From Bacillota bacterium (GTDB lineage: Bacteria > Bacillota > Clostridia > Lachnospirales > Lachnospiraceae), in assembly GCA_023663285.1 (NCBI GenBank), contig JAMPHT010000013.1:1-61408 (forward strand): a stretch of DNA of 61,408 nucleotides, read 5' to 3'. The notes under the pieces were generated by a model. The model was not told the DNA's origin, did no database searches, and saw nothing but the letters and a program-made list of their open reading frames with translations. This document shows, piece after piece, positions 1 to 7,585 of this stretch (positions are counted from its first letter, which is position 1; the number at the start of each line of letters is the position of its first letter). The translations under genes and the position numbers were made by a program.

Positions 1-3
1 TAG

Positions 4-30
4 CGAAGCGGCATCAAAGATGCCGCTTCG
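4..30. terminator. Perfect 12-bp hairpin downstream of the GNAT gene
   Basis: CGAAGCGGCATC and its exact complement are separated by AAA (4-15 / 19-30). It lies 26 bases after the stop of the minus-strand acetyltransferase gene and could end its transcript. No clear T tract is visible before the window edge, so it may instead serve a gene outside the window. Confidence 0.5.
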
Positions 31-55
31 GTGGCTACTGTGTGAAAAGTAACGC

Positions 56-907
56 TTACAGCGTCTTTTTAAAACACACGTATTCCCCAATACAGCGAAG
101 CCCGCAGGCGATTGCATCGGCCTGGGATTCGCGCTCATTAAAGAAAATCATATGCCTTGCGCCGTTGCGCTTGCCGTCGTTTAAGGCAGCGGTCAGTAAA
201 GCCCGGTAAATACCGCTGTCATAGGCGCCATTCAAAAAGTCCACACCGAAGATCTCCGGCATAAGTGCATCCTTCATAAAAAAGATCGCGCCCACAGCTT
301 TTCCCTCCCAGAGGCAGACATATATCCGCCAGCGGTCGATTGCGTCCAGAATTCTTGCAGAATTCCAGTACATATCGGAATCGTTTTGGCAGTGGAGGCC
401 AGAGAAAAGCCCGTAATTTTCCCGATTTACGAAAAAGACGTCTTTATCCTCCGGCCGCACCTCATAATCTTCAAAATCAATGGCGTCGTTATAGCTTTCC
501 TCAATACAATCAAAGCCGCCGGATCTCAGCGCGGCGACCGCTTCCCTGTTTTCTCCGGGAAAGCCCAGGTACAACTCGCTGCCAGGGAAATGTTCCCCGG
601 CGAAAGCGATAAATTCATCCAGGGCATCCTTCATACCGGAAGCGACGCAAAATGCGCAGGTATCCAGATAGTGGTCCTCCGGCAGATAAAAATAATGTAT
701 CCAGCCTGCAATTGCCCCGTCTCGCTCAAAAATAAGTATCTCCTCGTTGTCCGTGGAAAATGCTTTCCGGGAACGGGCGATAAAATCCTCTTTTGTTTTT
801 ATATTGTCCGCATAGGTGGGATACCCTGATTTCGTCATGTCTGACGCAAGCTCATAGGCAAATTCCACATATTGGTCAAAATCCTGTTCCTTCAGCTTCT
901 TTAACAT
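56..907 (-). CDS. GNAT-family N-acetyltransferase, tandem-domain
   Basis: The 283-residue protein appears to carry two acetyltransferase-like halves. The first has a strand pattern around residues 55-75 (ERDGAIAGWIHYFY). The second has WEGKAVGAIFFM followed by a helix rich in small residues, as in the acetyl-CoA binding fold. The family moves an acetyl group from acetyl-CoA to an amine; the substrate cannot be told from the sequence. The start follows an AAGGAG site 8 bases upstream on the minus strand. The gene is alone on its strand and has a long structured leader (see 926-1035). The GNAT assignment rests on fold-like pattern and length, without a clear Q/RxxGxG/A motif in the first half. 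Confidence 0.7.
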   Translation of the reverse strand: MLKKLKEQDFDQYVEFAYELASDMTKSGYPTYADNIKTKEDFIARSRKAFSTDNEEILIFERDGAIAGWIHYFYLPEDHYLDTCAFCVASGMKDALDEFIAFAGEHFPGSELYLGFPGENREAVAALRSGGFDCIEESYNDAIDFEDYEVRPEDKDVFFVNRENYGLFSGLHCQNDSDMYWNSARILDAIDRWRIYVCLWEGKAVGAIFFMKDALMPEIFGVDFLNGAYDSGIYRALLTAALNDGKRNGARHMIFFNERESQADAIACGLRCIGEYVCFKKTL

Positions 908-925
908 TTTATGTACTCCTTGCGG

Positions 926-1017
926 TCATTATATCATAAATCTTCGATTTATGATCGCCATTCGCCGCTCGCCGAATGAGCAAGCTCATTCTTCTCGCTA
1001 ACGCTCATTATATCATA
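926..1017. repeat. Palindromic unit flanked by 13-bp direct repeats
   Basis: The 13-mer TCATTATATCATA occurs at 926-938 and again at 1005-1017. Between and overlapping them are two inverted repeats: ATCATAAATC-TTC-GATTTATGAT (933-955, 10-bp stem) and GAATGAGC-AA-GCTCATTC (974-991, 8-bp stem), plus ATTCG/CGAAT (960-964 / 973-977). The block sits in the leader of the minus-strand acetyltransferase gene. It resembles a small palindromic insertion with target duplication, but it has no coding capacity. Confidence 0.6.
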
Positions 1018-1035
1018 GAGCCGCAACGAGTTCAA
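1007..1035 (-). promoter_or_regulatory. Predicted promoter of the GNAT gene
   Basis: On the minus strand TTGAAC (complement of 1030-1035) is followed after 17 bases by TATAAT (complement of 1007-1012). Transcription would start about 100 bases before the acetyltransferase start codon and run through the palindromic leader. A second TATAAT in the nearer direct repeat (complement of 928-933) lacks a matching -35 element. Confidence 0.55.
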
Positions 1036-1120
1036 CAGAAGCTGAACCCCTGTTTGTCTTAACATTTCGGAAGAGCCGGGTTATAATGATATTGAAGCTC
1101 ATGTGGGAAAGGAGTCTGTA

Positions 1121-1326
1121 ATGTTCAGCTTAGCCAAATTCAAACGATACAGCTTCCTGAAATGGAGGAGGCAGAGATCATTTCCTTCGAGATCAGCGAG
1201 AGGGCCGACGCGGAGGAAGGCTATTTCGTCAGGATCCATGCGGTGAACAATGGATTCCTATCTGCGGAGTTTAGTTGCAAAAGCATTGCCTTCAGGGCAT
1301 TAAAATACAGGAGGATGTCCCAATGA
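1121..1326 (+). pseudogene. Small unknown gene, probably frameshifted at its start
   Basis: GGAAAGGAG at about 1108-1116 precedes ATG at 1121. That frame stops after about 40 basic residues that do not look like protein. The frame offset by two bases, open from GTT at 1123 to TGA at 1324-1326, reads as a plausible acidic/hydrophobic protein (VQLSQIQTIQLPEMEEAEII... ending KYRRMSQ). One missing G after the ATG would join the ribosome site to this frame. An internal ATG at 1162 could give a 54-residue product. No family is recognised. Confidence 0.4.
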
Positions 1327-1364
1327 TGTGTTAGGGGACTATTTATAAAGAGGGAGGGAACAAC

Positions 1365-2147
1365 ATGAGAGAAACGGAATTTTCCTGCATCAGGGATAAG
1401 TTTACCATTCGTGGGACGGAATACAGGAGCGAAGCGCTCCTTGAGCGGCGCCGCTGCCCCATAGCGGTGATCTGCCATGGATTCGGGGGGAACCAGTACG
1501 ATCTGCTGTTCTATGCAAAGGAGTTTGCGGACATGGGGTATGCGGTGTACTGCTTTGACTTTTGCGGCGGCTGCGTGGTGGGAAAGAGCGACGGGAGGAG
1601 CCTGGATATGACTATTGACACGGAGGCTGCCGATTTAAAGGCTGTGCTGGACTATGCGAAAAGCCTGCCATACACGGACGAGGGGCATATCCTTCTGGCA
1701 GGGGGCAGCCAGGGAGGCTATGTGGCAGGGATCGTGGCGGCACAGCGACAGAATGAGATCGAGAAGCTGATATTGTTTTATCCTGCGCTGTGTATTCCGG
1801 ATGCGGCGAGAACAGGCACTCTGGGCGGTGCAAATTATGATATTGACCATGTGCCGGAGGCCATAGATACCTTTGGGGTCAGGATCAGCAAAAAGTTTCA
1901 CGACGGGGTGGTGGATAAGGACGCTGTGGCTCAGATCAGCGGCTACAGGGGGCCGGTGCTGCTGATACACGGCTCTGAGGACAGGGTGGTGGACAGCCGT
2001 TATGCCCTGCAGGCGGCGGAAGCCTATGAGAACTGTCGTCTGCAGATCCTGGAGGGAGCGGGGCATGGCTTTACACAGGAGCAGCGGGAGCAGGTGATAG
2101 TGACTGTCAGGGAGTTTCTGGGGAAGGAGGCGCTGAAGGAGAGATGA
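1365..2147 (+). CDS. Alpha/beta hydrolase (esterase-like)
   Basis: The 260-residue protein shows a complete serine-hydrolase set: oxyanion motif HGFGGN near residue 38, nucleophile elbow GGSQGG near residue 113, acid in HGSEDRVV near residue 205 and histidine in GAGHGF near residue 233. This order matches single-domain esterases and acyl hydrolases such as cinnamoyl/feruloyl esterase relatives; the substrate is not known. No signal peptide is visible, so it acts in the cytoplasm. The start is chosen for AGGGAGGGAA 5 bases upstream. The last four bases overlap the start of the next gene (ATGA), so the two are translationally coupled. Confidence 0.85.
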   Translation: MRETEFSCIRDKFTIRGTEYRSEALLERRRCPIAVICHGFGGNQYDLLFYAKEFADMGYAVYCFDFCGGCVVGKSDGRSLDMTIDTEAADLKAVLDYAKSLPYTDEGHILLAGGSQGGYVAGIVAAQRQNEIEKLILFYPALCIPDAARTGTLGGANYDIDHVPEAIDTFGVRISKKFHDGVVDKDAVAQISGYRGPVLLIHGSEDRVVDSRYALQAAEAYENCRLQILEGAGHGFTQEQREQVIVTVREFLGKEALKER

Positions 2148-2839
2148 AATGGGAGACTGCTCACTTTGATTTTTATTATAGTAAGTTTAACGCTGATTTT
2201 GCCAGGAGTCTGTCCGGGAAGATAGAGGATGTATATGTGAGGGTGGCGGCGAAATATGGCATCTGCCTCGGAGACGAAAGGTATGATTTTTATCTTTGCG
2301 CTACAGTGGAAGAGTATATCCGTCGAACCGGTAAAAAAGCGGAGGAATATCAGGAGTGGATGTTGGGCTGGGCGGGCAGAGCGGAAGAAGGAGCTTCCTG
2401 CTGTAAAAAGAGGCTTTGCCTGCTGAGAAAAGATGAGCCGGAGCAATATACGGGGGAATATCTGGAATACCTGACCCAAATCATGATTCATGAGGTGACT
2501 CATATTGTATTCGACCAGTTGACGGACAACGAGGATGAGGTAATCTGCTGGCTGGCGGAAGGAATCGCCGTTATGACTGCGGGACAGACAAATGTTGAGG
2601 ATATTTCTCAGGATGAATTTCCGCTGATACGCGATATTGACGGCAGGGGCGACTGTGATGCCTTCTATGACAATGGCGGGTATGATTACGCAGGCGTTTA
2701 TGTTTCTTATTTTATAAAAAAGTTTGGTGTGGAGAATTTCGTCAGGGCCTATCGGAATGAGATAGATGTAAACAGCCTGATTTATGACGGCTTCGAAAAA
2801 GAAGCGATATTAGATTTTTTGACAGGCAAGCATTTTTGA
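2144..2839 (+). CDS. Putative zinc metallopeptidase, gluzincin-like
   Basis: The 231-residue protein has HEVTH at residues 116-120 and a second-helix glutamate in WLAEG at residue 139. This is the HEXXH plus distant Glu arrangement of gluzincins and of the peptidase MA-like domains. No signal peptide or membrane segment is seen, so it is probably cytoplasmic or a metal-binding relative without protease activity. It overlaps the upstream hydrolase gene by 4 bases. The substrate is unknown and the family name is inferred from the motif alone. Confidence 0.7.
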   Translation: MKWETAHFDFYYSKFNADFARSLSGKIEDVYVRVAAKYGICLGDERYDFYLCATVEEYIRRTGKKAEEYQEWMLGWAGRAEEGASCCKKRLCLLRKDEPEQYTGEYLEYLTQIMIHEVTHIVFDQLTDNEDEVICWLAEGIAVMTAGQTNVEDISQDEFPLIRDIDGRGDCDAFYDNGGYDYAGVYVSYFIKKFGVENFVRAYRNEIDVNSLIYDGFEKEAILDFLTGKHF

Positions 2840-2840
2840 C

Positions 2841-2869
2841 TTGACAGCCATCATGTGATTTGATATTGT
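2841..2869 (+). promoter_or_regulatory. Predicted sigma-A promoter of the SPFH operon
   Basis: TTGACA (2841-2846), a 17-base spacer and TATTGT (2864-2869). The stretch that follows is AT-rich and carries short ATCAAAT-type direct repeats (about 2876-2911) before the GGAGGGG ribosome site of the SPFH gene. These repeats could be binding sites for the ribbon-helix-helix protein encoded two genes down. Confidence 0.65.
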
Positions 2870-2927
2870 ATATATATCAAAATGAAATCAAATTAATGCA
2901 AAATCAAATCAATATGGAGGGGTTACT

Positions 2928-3956
2928 ATGACAGAGAAAATCTATGTGACAAAAAGGAACGGTATGCGGGCGTTGATTCTGAATCTGCTTTTTCTGGCGG
3001 CGGCAATCGCCGCGATCGTATTTGGGGCGATTGGACTGGAAGGGGATAAGATATTCGGAATTCCGCTGTTTGTGGTGGGGATGGCAGGGCTGTTCTTAGG
3101 CTGGATACCCCTCTGCGGACTGAAGATATTAAAGCCCCAGGAGGCCCTGGTGCTGACGCTGTTCGGCAATTATAAGGGAACCATAAGGGAGCCGGGCTTT
3201 TACTTTGTGAATCCTTTCTGCTCCGCGGTGAACCCGGCAGCAGCCACAAAGCTTGCCCAGAGCGGCGATGCCCAGGGAAATTCTTTGACAAATCAGCTGG
3301 CTGTCGCTGCCAACGGTCTTACCATCGGCACGGAGGCAATGGGAAAGAAGATCTCACTTAAGGCCATGACCCTGAACAACGGCAGGCAGAAGATCAACGA
3401 CTGTCTGGGAAATCCGGTAGAAATCGGGATCGCCGTTATCTGGCGGGTGGTCGATACGGCTAAGGCGGTCTTTAACGTGGATAATTATAAGGAATATCTT
3501 TCTCTGCAGTGTGACTCTGCCCTGCGCAATATTGTCAGGGTGTACCCCTACGATGTGGCGGCCAATGTAGATACCACCGGGGACGGTCAGGCGGACGAGG
3601 GAAGCCTGAGAGGCTCCGCGGAGGTGGTTGCGGAGCGCATCAAGCAGGAGATACAGAGTAAGGTCAGCGATGCGGGGCTGGAGATTCTGGAGGCAAGGAT
3701 CACTTATCTGGCTTATGCGCCGGAGATTGCTTCGGTGATGCTGCAGCGCCAGCAGGCGTCGGCGATCATTGACGCCAGAAAGATGATCGTGGACGGCGCC
3801 GTAGGCATGGTGGAGATGGCGCTGGAGAGGCTGAACGAGAATCAGGTAGTGCAGCTTGACGAGGAGCGCAAGGCGGCTATGGTGTCCAACCTGTTGGTGG
3901 TCCTGTGCGGGAATCGGGACGCTCAGCCCGTTGTAAATTCAGGGAGTTTATATTAA
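2928..3956 (+). CDS. SPFH (band 7) domain membrane protein
   Basis: Two hydrophobic segments (about residues 13-31 and 36-60) anchor the protein. An SPFH/band-7 domain follows, recognisable in [19 protein letters not shown] and in [21 protein letters not shown] long helical region rich in Ala, Gln and Glu follows to about residue 320. Family members (flotillin/stomatin/HflK-like) form membrane-associated oligomers; the role of this subclass in Firmicutes is not established. The start follows GGAGGGG. The stop codon shares one base with the start of the next gene (TAATG), indicating coupling with the ribbon-helix-helix gene. Confidence 0.85.
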   Translation: MTEKIYVTKRNGMRALILNLLFLAAAIAAIVFGAIGLEGDKIFGIPLFVVGMAGLFLGWIPLCGLKILKPQEALVLTLFGNYKGTIREPGFYFVNPFCSAVNPAAATKLAQSGDAQGNSLTNQLAVAANGLTIGTEAMGKKISLKAMTLNNGRQKINDCLGNPVEIGIAVIWRVVDTAKAVFNVDNYKEYLSLQCDSALRNIVRVYPYDVAANVDTTGDGQADEGSLRGSAEVVAERIKQEIQSKVSDAGLEILEARITYLAYAPEIASVMLQRQQASAIIDARKMIVDGAVGMVEMALERLNENQVVQLDEERKAAMVSNLLVVLCGNRDAQPVVNSGSLY

Positions 3957-4150
3957 TGGCAGAGAAGAAACAGGTTCCGCTGAGACTGTCGGAAAAGCTG
4001 TATGCAGAGATTGCCGCCTGGGCGGAGGACGACTTCCGCTCAGTGAACGGGCAGATCGAATATCTTTTGTCCGAATGTGTCCGGCAGCGGAAGAAGGACG
4101 GTAAATATGTAGCGGAGACTATAGATGTTCCGCCGGAGCTTGACATATGA
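3956..4150 (+). CDS. Arc-like ribbon-helix-helix DNA-binding protein
   Basis: The 64-residue protein begins [20 protein letters not shown]: a short beta strand (VPLRLS) and two helices, with SVNGQIEYLLSECV as the second. This matches small Arc/MetJ-type repressors. The ATG at 3956 was preferred over an upstream in-frame start inside the SPFH gene because it is coupled to that stop and has GGGAG 12 bases upstream. Genes of this type are often found next to SPFH genes; it may regulate the operon. It overlaps the following gene by 4 bases. Confidence 0.8.
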   Translation: MAEKKQVPLRLSEKLYAEIAAWAEDDFRSVNGQIEYLLSECVRQRKKDGKYVAETIDVPPELDI

Positions 4151-4632
4151 ATAAAAAACTGATTTTGACAAAAGCCATTTTGGCAATGGAGATACTTGCG
4201 TTTGTTTTCTGTCTGGGAGCATTCATCGTGGCGGCGGCAGCCTGTGCTGCTCATGAGCAGATTCCCGCGAAGTATGACAGGACGGGAAATGTCATAAGAT
4301 ATGATTCGCCGGGCGTATTGTTTCTGCTGCCGGCGGTAATGCTGTTCACGAATGTGCTGTTTTCGCTGATAGTTCATTTTGTAAGGACGGAATCCTGGAA
4401 TCTGCCCTTTACGCTGCGGCCCGGCAGGGAACCTGTGGTATATCGTGATACCGCCAGAATGCTGATCATTATGGAGCTGCTGTTCGGCGTGACTTCCTTT
4501 CTGGGCACCTTATTTTCATATCTGGGTAGCAGAAGGCCTATAAATTTTCTTAACGGTTTTCTGGTCTTGGGTATGGGGGCGGATATCATTGTGTCTATGG
4601 TGCTGGCCGCAAGGCATAATAAGGGAGCGTGA
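4147..4632 (+). CDS. DUF1648-like integral membrane protein
   Basis: The 161-residue protein has about four membrane segments (residues 9-33, 57-78, 102-125, 135-156). The segment after the first helix, IPAKYDRTGNVIRYDSPG, is the signature of DUF1648, the domain shared with the SdpI immunity family. The function is unknown. It is the last gene of the SPFH / ribbon-helix-helix operon and overlaps it by 4 bases (ATGA). SdpI-like proteins give immunity or sense toxic peptides, but nothing here proves that role. Confidence 0.7.
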   Translation: MNKKLILTKAILAMEILAFVFCLGAFIVAAAACAAHEQIPAKYDRTGNVIRYDSPGVLFLLPAVMLFTNVLFSLIVHFVRTESWNLPFTLRPGREPVVYRDTARMLIIMELLFGVTSFLGTLFSYLGSRRPINFLNGFLVLGMGADIIVSMVLAARHNKGA

Positions 4633-4761
4633 GCGGGCTGTGGGCAATGGCGGACGTGTGGGGTAACAGCTCAGCTTTTGCTTGTTACAGGCGGCAGATA
4701 CTAGCCGTTACTTCTGTCAGGCTGAATCGTTACCCTGCAGGCGAGACGCCGTTTTTGGAAA

Positions 4762-4790
4762 TTGACAAGCGTCAAATCCTATGATACAAT
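4762..4790 (+). promoter_or_regulatory. Sigma-A promoter of exonuclease III gene
   Basis: Consensus TTGACA (4762-4767), 17-base spacer, TACAAT (4785-4790), 28 bases before the start codon. The 186-base gap upstream (4633-4818) otherwise holds only a weak GTAACA/TGTTAC dyad around 4662-4687. Confidence 0.8.
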
Positions 4791-4818
4791 CCATACATAT
4801 TTTTACCAGGAGGGACAG

Positions 4819-5571
4819 ATGAAATTTATCTCGTGGAATGTGAACGGTCTGAGGGCCGTTATGGGCAAGAATTTTATGGAGGCGTTTCAGGCGCTGGATG
4901 CGGATTTCTTCTGTCTGCAGGAGACCAAGCTCCAGGAGGGGCAGATCGAACTGGAGTTGTCTGGCTATCATCAGTACTGGAACTATGCGGAGAAAAAGGG
5001 CTATTCCGGCACAGCGGTTTTTGCCAGGCAGGAGCCGGAGTCTGTCACATACGGTATAGGCAAAGAGGAGCATGACCATGAAGGACGTGTCATCACCCTT
5101 GCCTATCCGGATTTTTATCTGGTTACGGTGTATACGCCCAATTCCCAGCGGGAGCTGACACGTCTGGATTACCGCATGGAATGGGAGGATGATTTCCGCG
5201 CTTATCTGGGCAGGCTGAAGCAGGACAGAGGCGTTATCGTATGCGGCGATCTGAATGTGGCCCATCAGGAGATCGACTTGAAGAACCCTAAGACAAACCG
5301 CGGCAATGCCGGTTTTACGGATCAGGAGCGGGCAAAGATGACAGATCTGTTAAGCAGCGGCTTTGTGGACAGCTATCGCCGCTTTTATCCTGACAGAGAG
5401 GGGGCGTACAGCTGGTGGTCCTATCAATTCCACGCCAGGGAGAAGAATGTGGGATGGCGGATCGACTATTTTCTTGTATCGGATAATTTTGCGGAGCGCA
5501 TGACCGGCGCGGAGATCCACCCGGATATCTACGGCTCCGACCACTGTCCGGTGGAGTTGACGATCAAGTAA
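4819..5571 (+). CDS. exoA: Exodeoxyribonuclease III / AP endonuclease
   Basis: A 250-residue protein, the usual length of the ExoIII/ExoA family. It shows all the family motifs in order: WNVNGLRA near residue 7, FCLQETK near 34, YTPNSQ near 112, GDLNVAH near 148, WRIDYFL near 215 and GSDHCPV at the end. It cuts DNA 5' of abasic sites and trims 3' ends in base-excision repair. The ATG at 4819 has AGGAGGG 5 bases upstream, so the longer upstream frame is not used. The gene stands alone with its own promoter. Confidence 0.95.
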   Translation: MKFISWNVNGLRAVMGKNFMEAFQALDADFFCLQETKLQEGQIELELSGYHQYWNYAEKKGYSGTAVFARQEPESVTYGIGKEEHDHEGRVITLAYPDFYLVTVYTPNSQRELTRLDYRMEWEDDFRAYLGRLKQDRGVIVCGDLNVAHQEIDLKNPKTNRGNAGFTDQERAKMTDLLSSGFVDSYRRFYPDREGAYSWWSYQFHAREKNVGWRIDYFLVSDNFAERMTGAEIHPDIYGSDHCPVELTIK

Positions 5572-5581
5572 AGGAATCAAA

Positions 5582-5605
5582 CCCCGGCCAGATATTCTGC
5601 CGGGG
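5582..5605. terminator. Hairpin after exonuclease III
   Basis: CCCCGGC and GCCGGGG (5582-5588 / 5599-5605) form a 7-bp GC stem just after the exoA stop. There is no T run directly after it, so termination is inferred from position. Confidence 0.5.
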
Positions 5606-5607
5606 TA

Positions 5608-5785
5608 GGTTCTCTTCTCATCACGTAGACGAGGTTTGCAATCGTCAGGGAAGGAACCTAACCTTCCGCGAGCCGGTTTCGCACAGTTCCATATCAGAGA
5701 GGAAGCATGGAAGTGAGGTTCCCGTCTTTGTATTACATCCAATAAAATGTTGGCATCAATCAATACAGTTCGTCTAATTGTTGCT
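5608..5785 (-). pseudogene. PIN-domain (VapC-like) toxin remnant
   Basis: Read on the minus strand, one frame gives RRTVLIDANILLDVIQRRE followed by PHFHASSLIWN. This is the N-terminus of a PIN-domain ribonuclease with its first catalytic Asp (IDAN). A second frame then gives LCETGSRK, and a third gives SLTIANLVYVMRRE at about 5611-5652, the next conserved PIN segment. At least two frameshifts therefore break the gene. The catalytic C-terminal half is missing: the remnant ends at the exoA terminator. PIN toxins cut RNA and are held by an antitoxin encoded just upstream. A matching antitoxin fragment lies at 7420-7515, also on the minus strand. Confidence 0.7.
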
Positions 5786-5841
5786 GATGAAATACGTGTA
5801 TAAATATACATTTTCAGAGATTTTATACATTTTTGCAAAAG

Positions 5842-5874
5842 GGATTGCATATCACAAACGTGCAATCCTTTTTT
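5842..5874. terminator. Rho-independent terminator
   Basis: GGATTGCA (5842-5849) pairs with TGCAATCC (5861-5868), followed by six T; an A run on the left makes it usable on both strands. It separates the toxin remnant from the sigma-factor promoter. Confidence 0.7.
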
Positions 5875-5901
5875 GTTATACCATAATTAGAACAATATGA
5901 T
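5873..5901 (+). promoter_or_regulatory. Predicted promoter of the sigma-factor operon
   Basis: TTGTTA (5873-5878), 17-base spacer, TATGAT (5896-5901), about 80 bases before the sigma-factor start. ECF operons often also carry a self-recognised promoter; none can be assigned without the consensus of this sigma factor. Confidence 0.45.
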
Positions 5902-5981
5902 ATGATAAATAAAAGTACTTTTAAAAATTGGTGTCAGATTTTTGCATAGAAGTTGTGTATATAGGTGAAAGGAGGATTTGT

Positions 5982-6542
5982 ATGGGCGATAATGAAATCA
6001 TACAGTTATACTGGGACAGAAACGAACAAGCCATTAGTATAACATCCGAAAAGTACGGTCATTACTGTAAATACATAGCAAAGAACATATTAAATAATGA
6101 TGAAGATGCCGAAGAATGTGTAAATGATACCTATTTAAACGCATGGAACACGATGCCAACACATTGGCCGGAACAATTATCAACATTCCTCGGTAAAATC
6201 ACTCGAAACCTATCATTTAACAAGTATAAACGCAACCATGCTGAAAAGCGTGGCAGTGGTGAGATAACACTTGTTCTGGATGAATTGACTGATTGTGTTT
6301 CAGATATGGATGATGTTGAACAGATAATTGACCGCAAGGAACTGGAAAAAGAAATCAATACATTTGTAAAAAGTCTTTCATCAGAAAAACGGAACCTATT
6401 TGTCCGACGTTACTGGTATGCAGATTCCGTTTCAAAAATTGCAACGGACTATGGAATGTTACAAGGAACCGTATCAAAAACATTAGAACGGACAAGAAAA
6501 CAGCTAAAAGTATATTTGACAGAAAGGGGCTTTGAATTATGA
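5982..6542 (+). CDS. RNA polymerase sigma factor, ECF-like sigma-70 family
   Basis: The 186-residue protein has sigma region 2 around residues 20-85 (DAEECVNDTYLNAWN, then LGKITRNLSFNKYKRNHA for promoter melting). Region 4 lies around residues 130-180 (FVRRYWYADSVSKIATDYG, then GTVSKTLERTRKQLK as the recognition helix). It directs RNA polymerase to a specific promoter set. The ATG at 5982 follows GAAAGGAGG, so the longer upstream reading is not used. The last four bases overlap the next gene. The cassette is visibly more AT-rich than its surroundings and lies between toxin-antitoxin fragments, which suggests acquisition. Confidence 0.85.
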   Translation: MGDNEIIQLYWDRNEQAISITSEKYGHYCKYIAKNILNNDEDAEECVNDTYLNAWNTMPTHWPEQLSTFLGKITRNLSFNKYKRNHAEKRGSGEITLVLDELTDCVSDMDDVEQIIDRKELEKEINTFVKSLSSEKRNLFVRRYWYADSVSKIATDYGMLQGTVSKTLERTRKQLKVYLTERGFEL

Positions 6543-7258
6543 GGAAAGAAGATTTTTTTGAAGTTCTTGGGGAACTGGATGATGACATTGTGAAAGGAGC
6601 TAAAAAGCCTATGAAAAAGAAAATGAATTGGAAGATTTGGGGAACAATAGCAGCCTGCCTATGTGTGGTATTGATAGGCGTCTTTGTTATTCCCCATGTG
6701 AATACCAGTATCCCCGGCAGGATGGATATTCCGGGTAGTGGCGATGCAGGAGGTGTGGAAGGAGGCACAGGGATGTACAGTGTAGCAGTTTTTCCTCCTG
6801 ACGAAAGTGAGCAAGATGTGATGACCGCAGATGTCACCAGCCTTACAGAGATTGAAATGATGCAGAATCCGTTGGCAGCACGGCTTCCGAAAGAGTTACC
6901 GAATGGTTTCCACTACGGTCGAGGCTCTCATTATGAAACTATCATGAACGATGGAACTCAGTATAATATGTTACGGATTGAATACATCACTGGCACAATA
7001 CCCGAACAACAGTTTACTGAAGATGGCGGTGCGATAGCCCCTGATTTGGAATCGATCGGTAGTCAGTTCCTTTTGGTGGTTTGGGATCATAAACCAACAT
7101 CAAATGAGGAAATCTATGCACCGGAAGATGTAACGCTGTCACTCCTTGAGGGTGGAAGTTTCATCTGTATACAGTATGACGATATTTATATGGGAGTATC
7201 CGCTGAAACAGCAGAAGCAGAAACAGTATTAGAAATCTTAAAGAGCATTGATTATTGA
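6539..7258 (+). CDS. Putative membrane anti-sigma factor
   Basis: A 239-residue protein with a short acidic cytoplasmic N-terminus (MRKEDFFEVLGELDDDIV), a lysine-rich stretch, one membrane helix at about residues 32-51 and an extracellular domain of about 185 residues. It overlaps the sigma gene by 4 bases (ATGA). This topology and pairing is typical of anti-sigma factors encoded downstream of ECF sigma genes in Clostridia. No zinc-binding anti-sigma motif is present. The assignment is from context rather than sequence family; the outer domain is not recognised. Confidence 0.6.
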   Translation: MRKEDFFEVLGELDDDIVKGAKKPMKKKMNWKIWGTIAACLCVVLIGVFVIPHVNTSIPGRMDIPGSGDAGGVEGGTGMYSVAVFPPDESEQDVMTADVTSLTEIEMMQNPLAARLPKELPNGFHYGRGSHYETIMNDGTQYNMLRIEYITGTIPEQQFTEDGGAIAPDLESIGSQFLLVVWDHKPTSNEEIYAPEDVTLSLLEGGSFICIQYDDIYMGVSAETAEAETVLEILKSIDY

Positions 7259-7290
7259 TTAAAACCAGAGTTATCATATTAAGCCAAACC

Positions 7291-7321
7291 AAAGGACATC
7301 CAAAGCAACAGGGTGTCTTTT
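7291..7321 (+). terminator. Terminator of the sigma operon
   Basis: AAAGGACATCC (7291-7301) pairs with GGGTGTCTTTT (7311-7321) using two G-U pairs, ending in T residues. Confidence 0.6.
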
Positions 7322-7419
7322 AGTTTGCTCATTTCCAGAAGTAGAAATATTCATTTTCTGTATATTTATAAGCGGTATCGGGTTCGGATAGTCAGTAGGT
7401 ACAAATAAATGAAATTAGG

Positions 7420-7515
7420 CATCATAATTTCATTCCCATTTATGACCATATTTAAATATTTTCCAAAGTTAGTTTGCATTTCTGTTACTGTTGCACTAAT
7501 ATTATCTATTTTACA
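7420..7515 (-). pseudogene. Phd/YefM-type antitoxin fragment
   Basis: On the minus strand the frame reads DNISATVTEMQTNFGKYL followed by NMVINGNEI. This is the DNA-binding N-terminus of Phd/YefM antitoxins. After NEI, at about 7424, the sequence departs from the family and the C-terminal toxin-binding half is missing. No convincing ribosome site is seen. The 7259-7585 gap otherwise holds only the sigma-operon terminator. The fragment lies upstream, in its own direction, of the PIN toxin remnant at 5608-5785, the normal order for such modules. Confidence 0.65.
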
Positions 7516-7585
7516 ATCTTTTTTAAATAGAATAGTTTGCCTCCTTTTCGACCATAATACAAAATAAAAGAAAAGGACATTTGCT

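Noticed and set aside
908-1120. Riboswitch in the GNAT leader
   Set aside because: The stems are simple isolated palindromes and do not form a known aptamer; an inserted palindromic unit explains them better.
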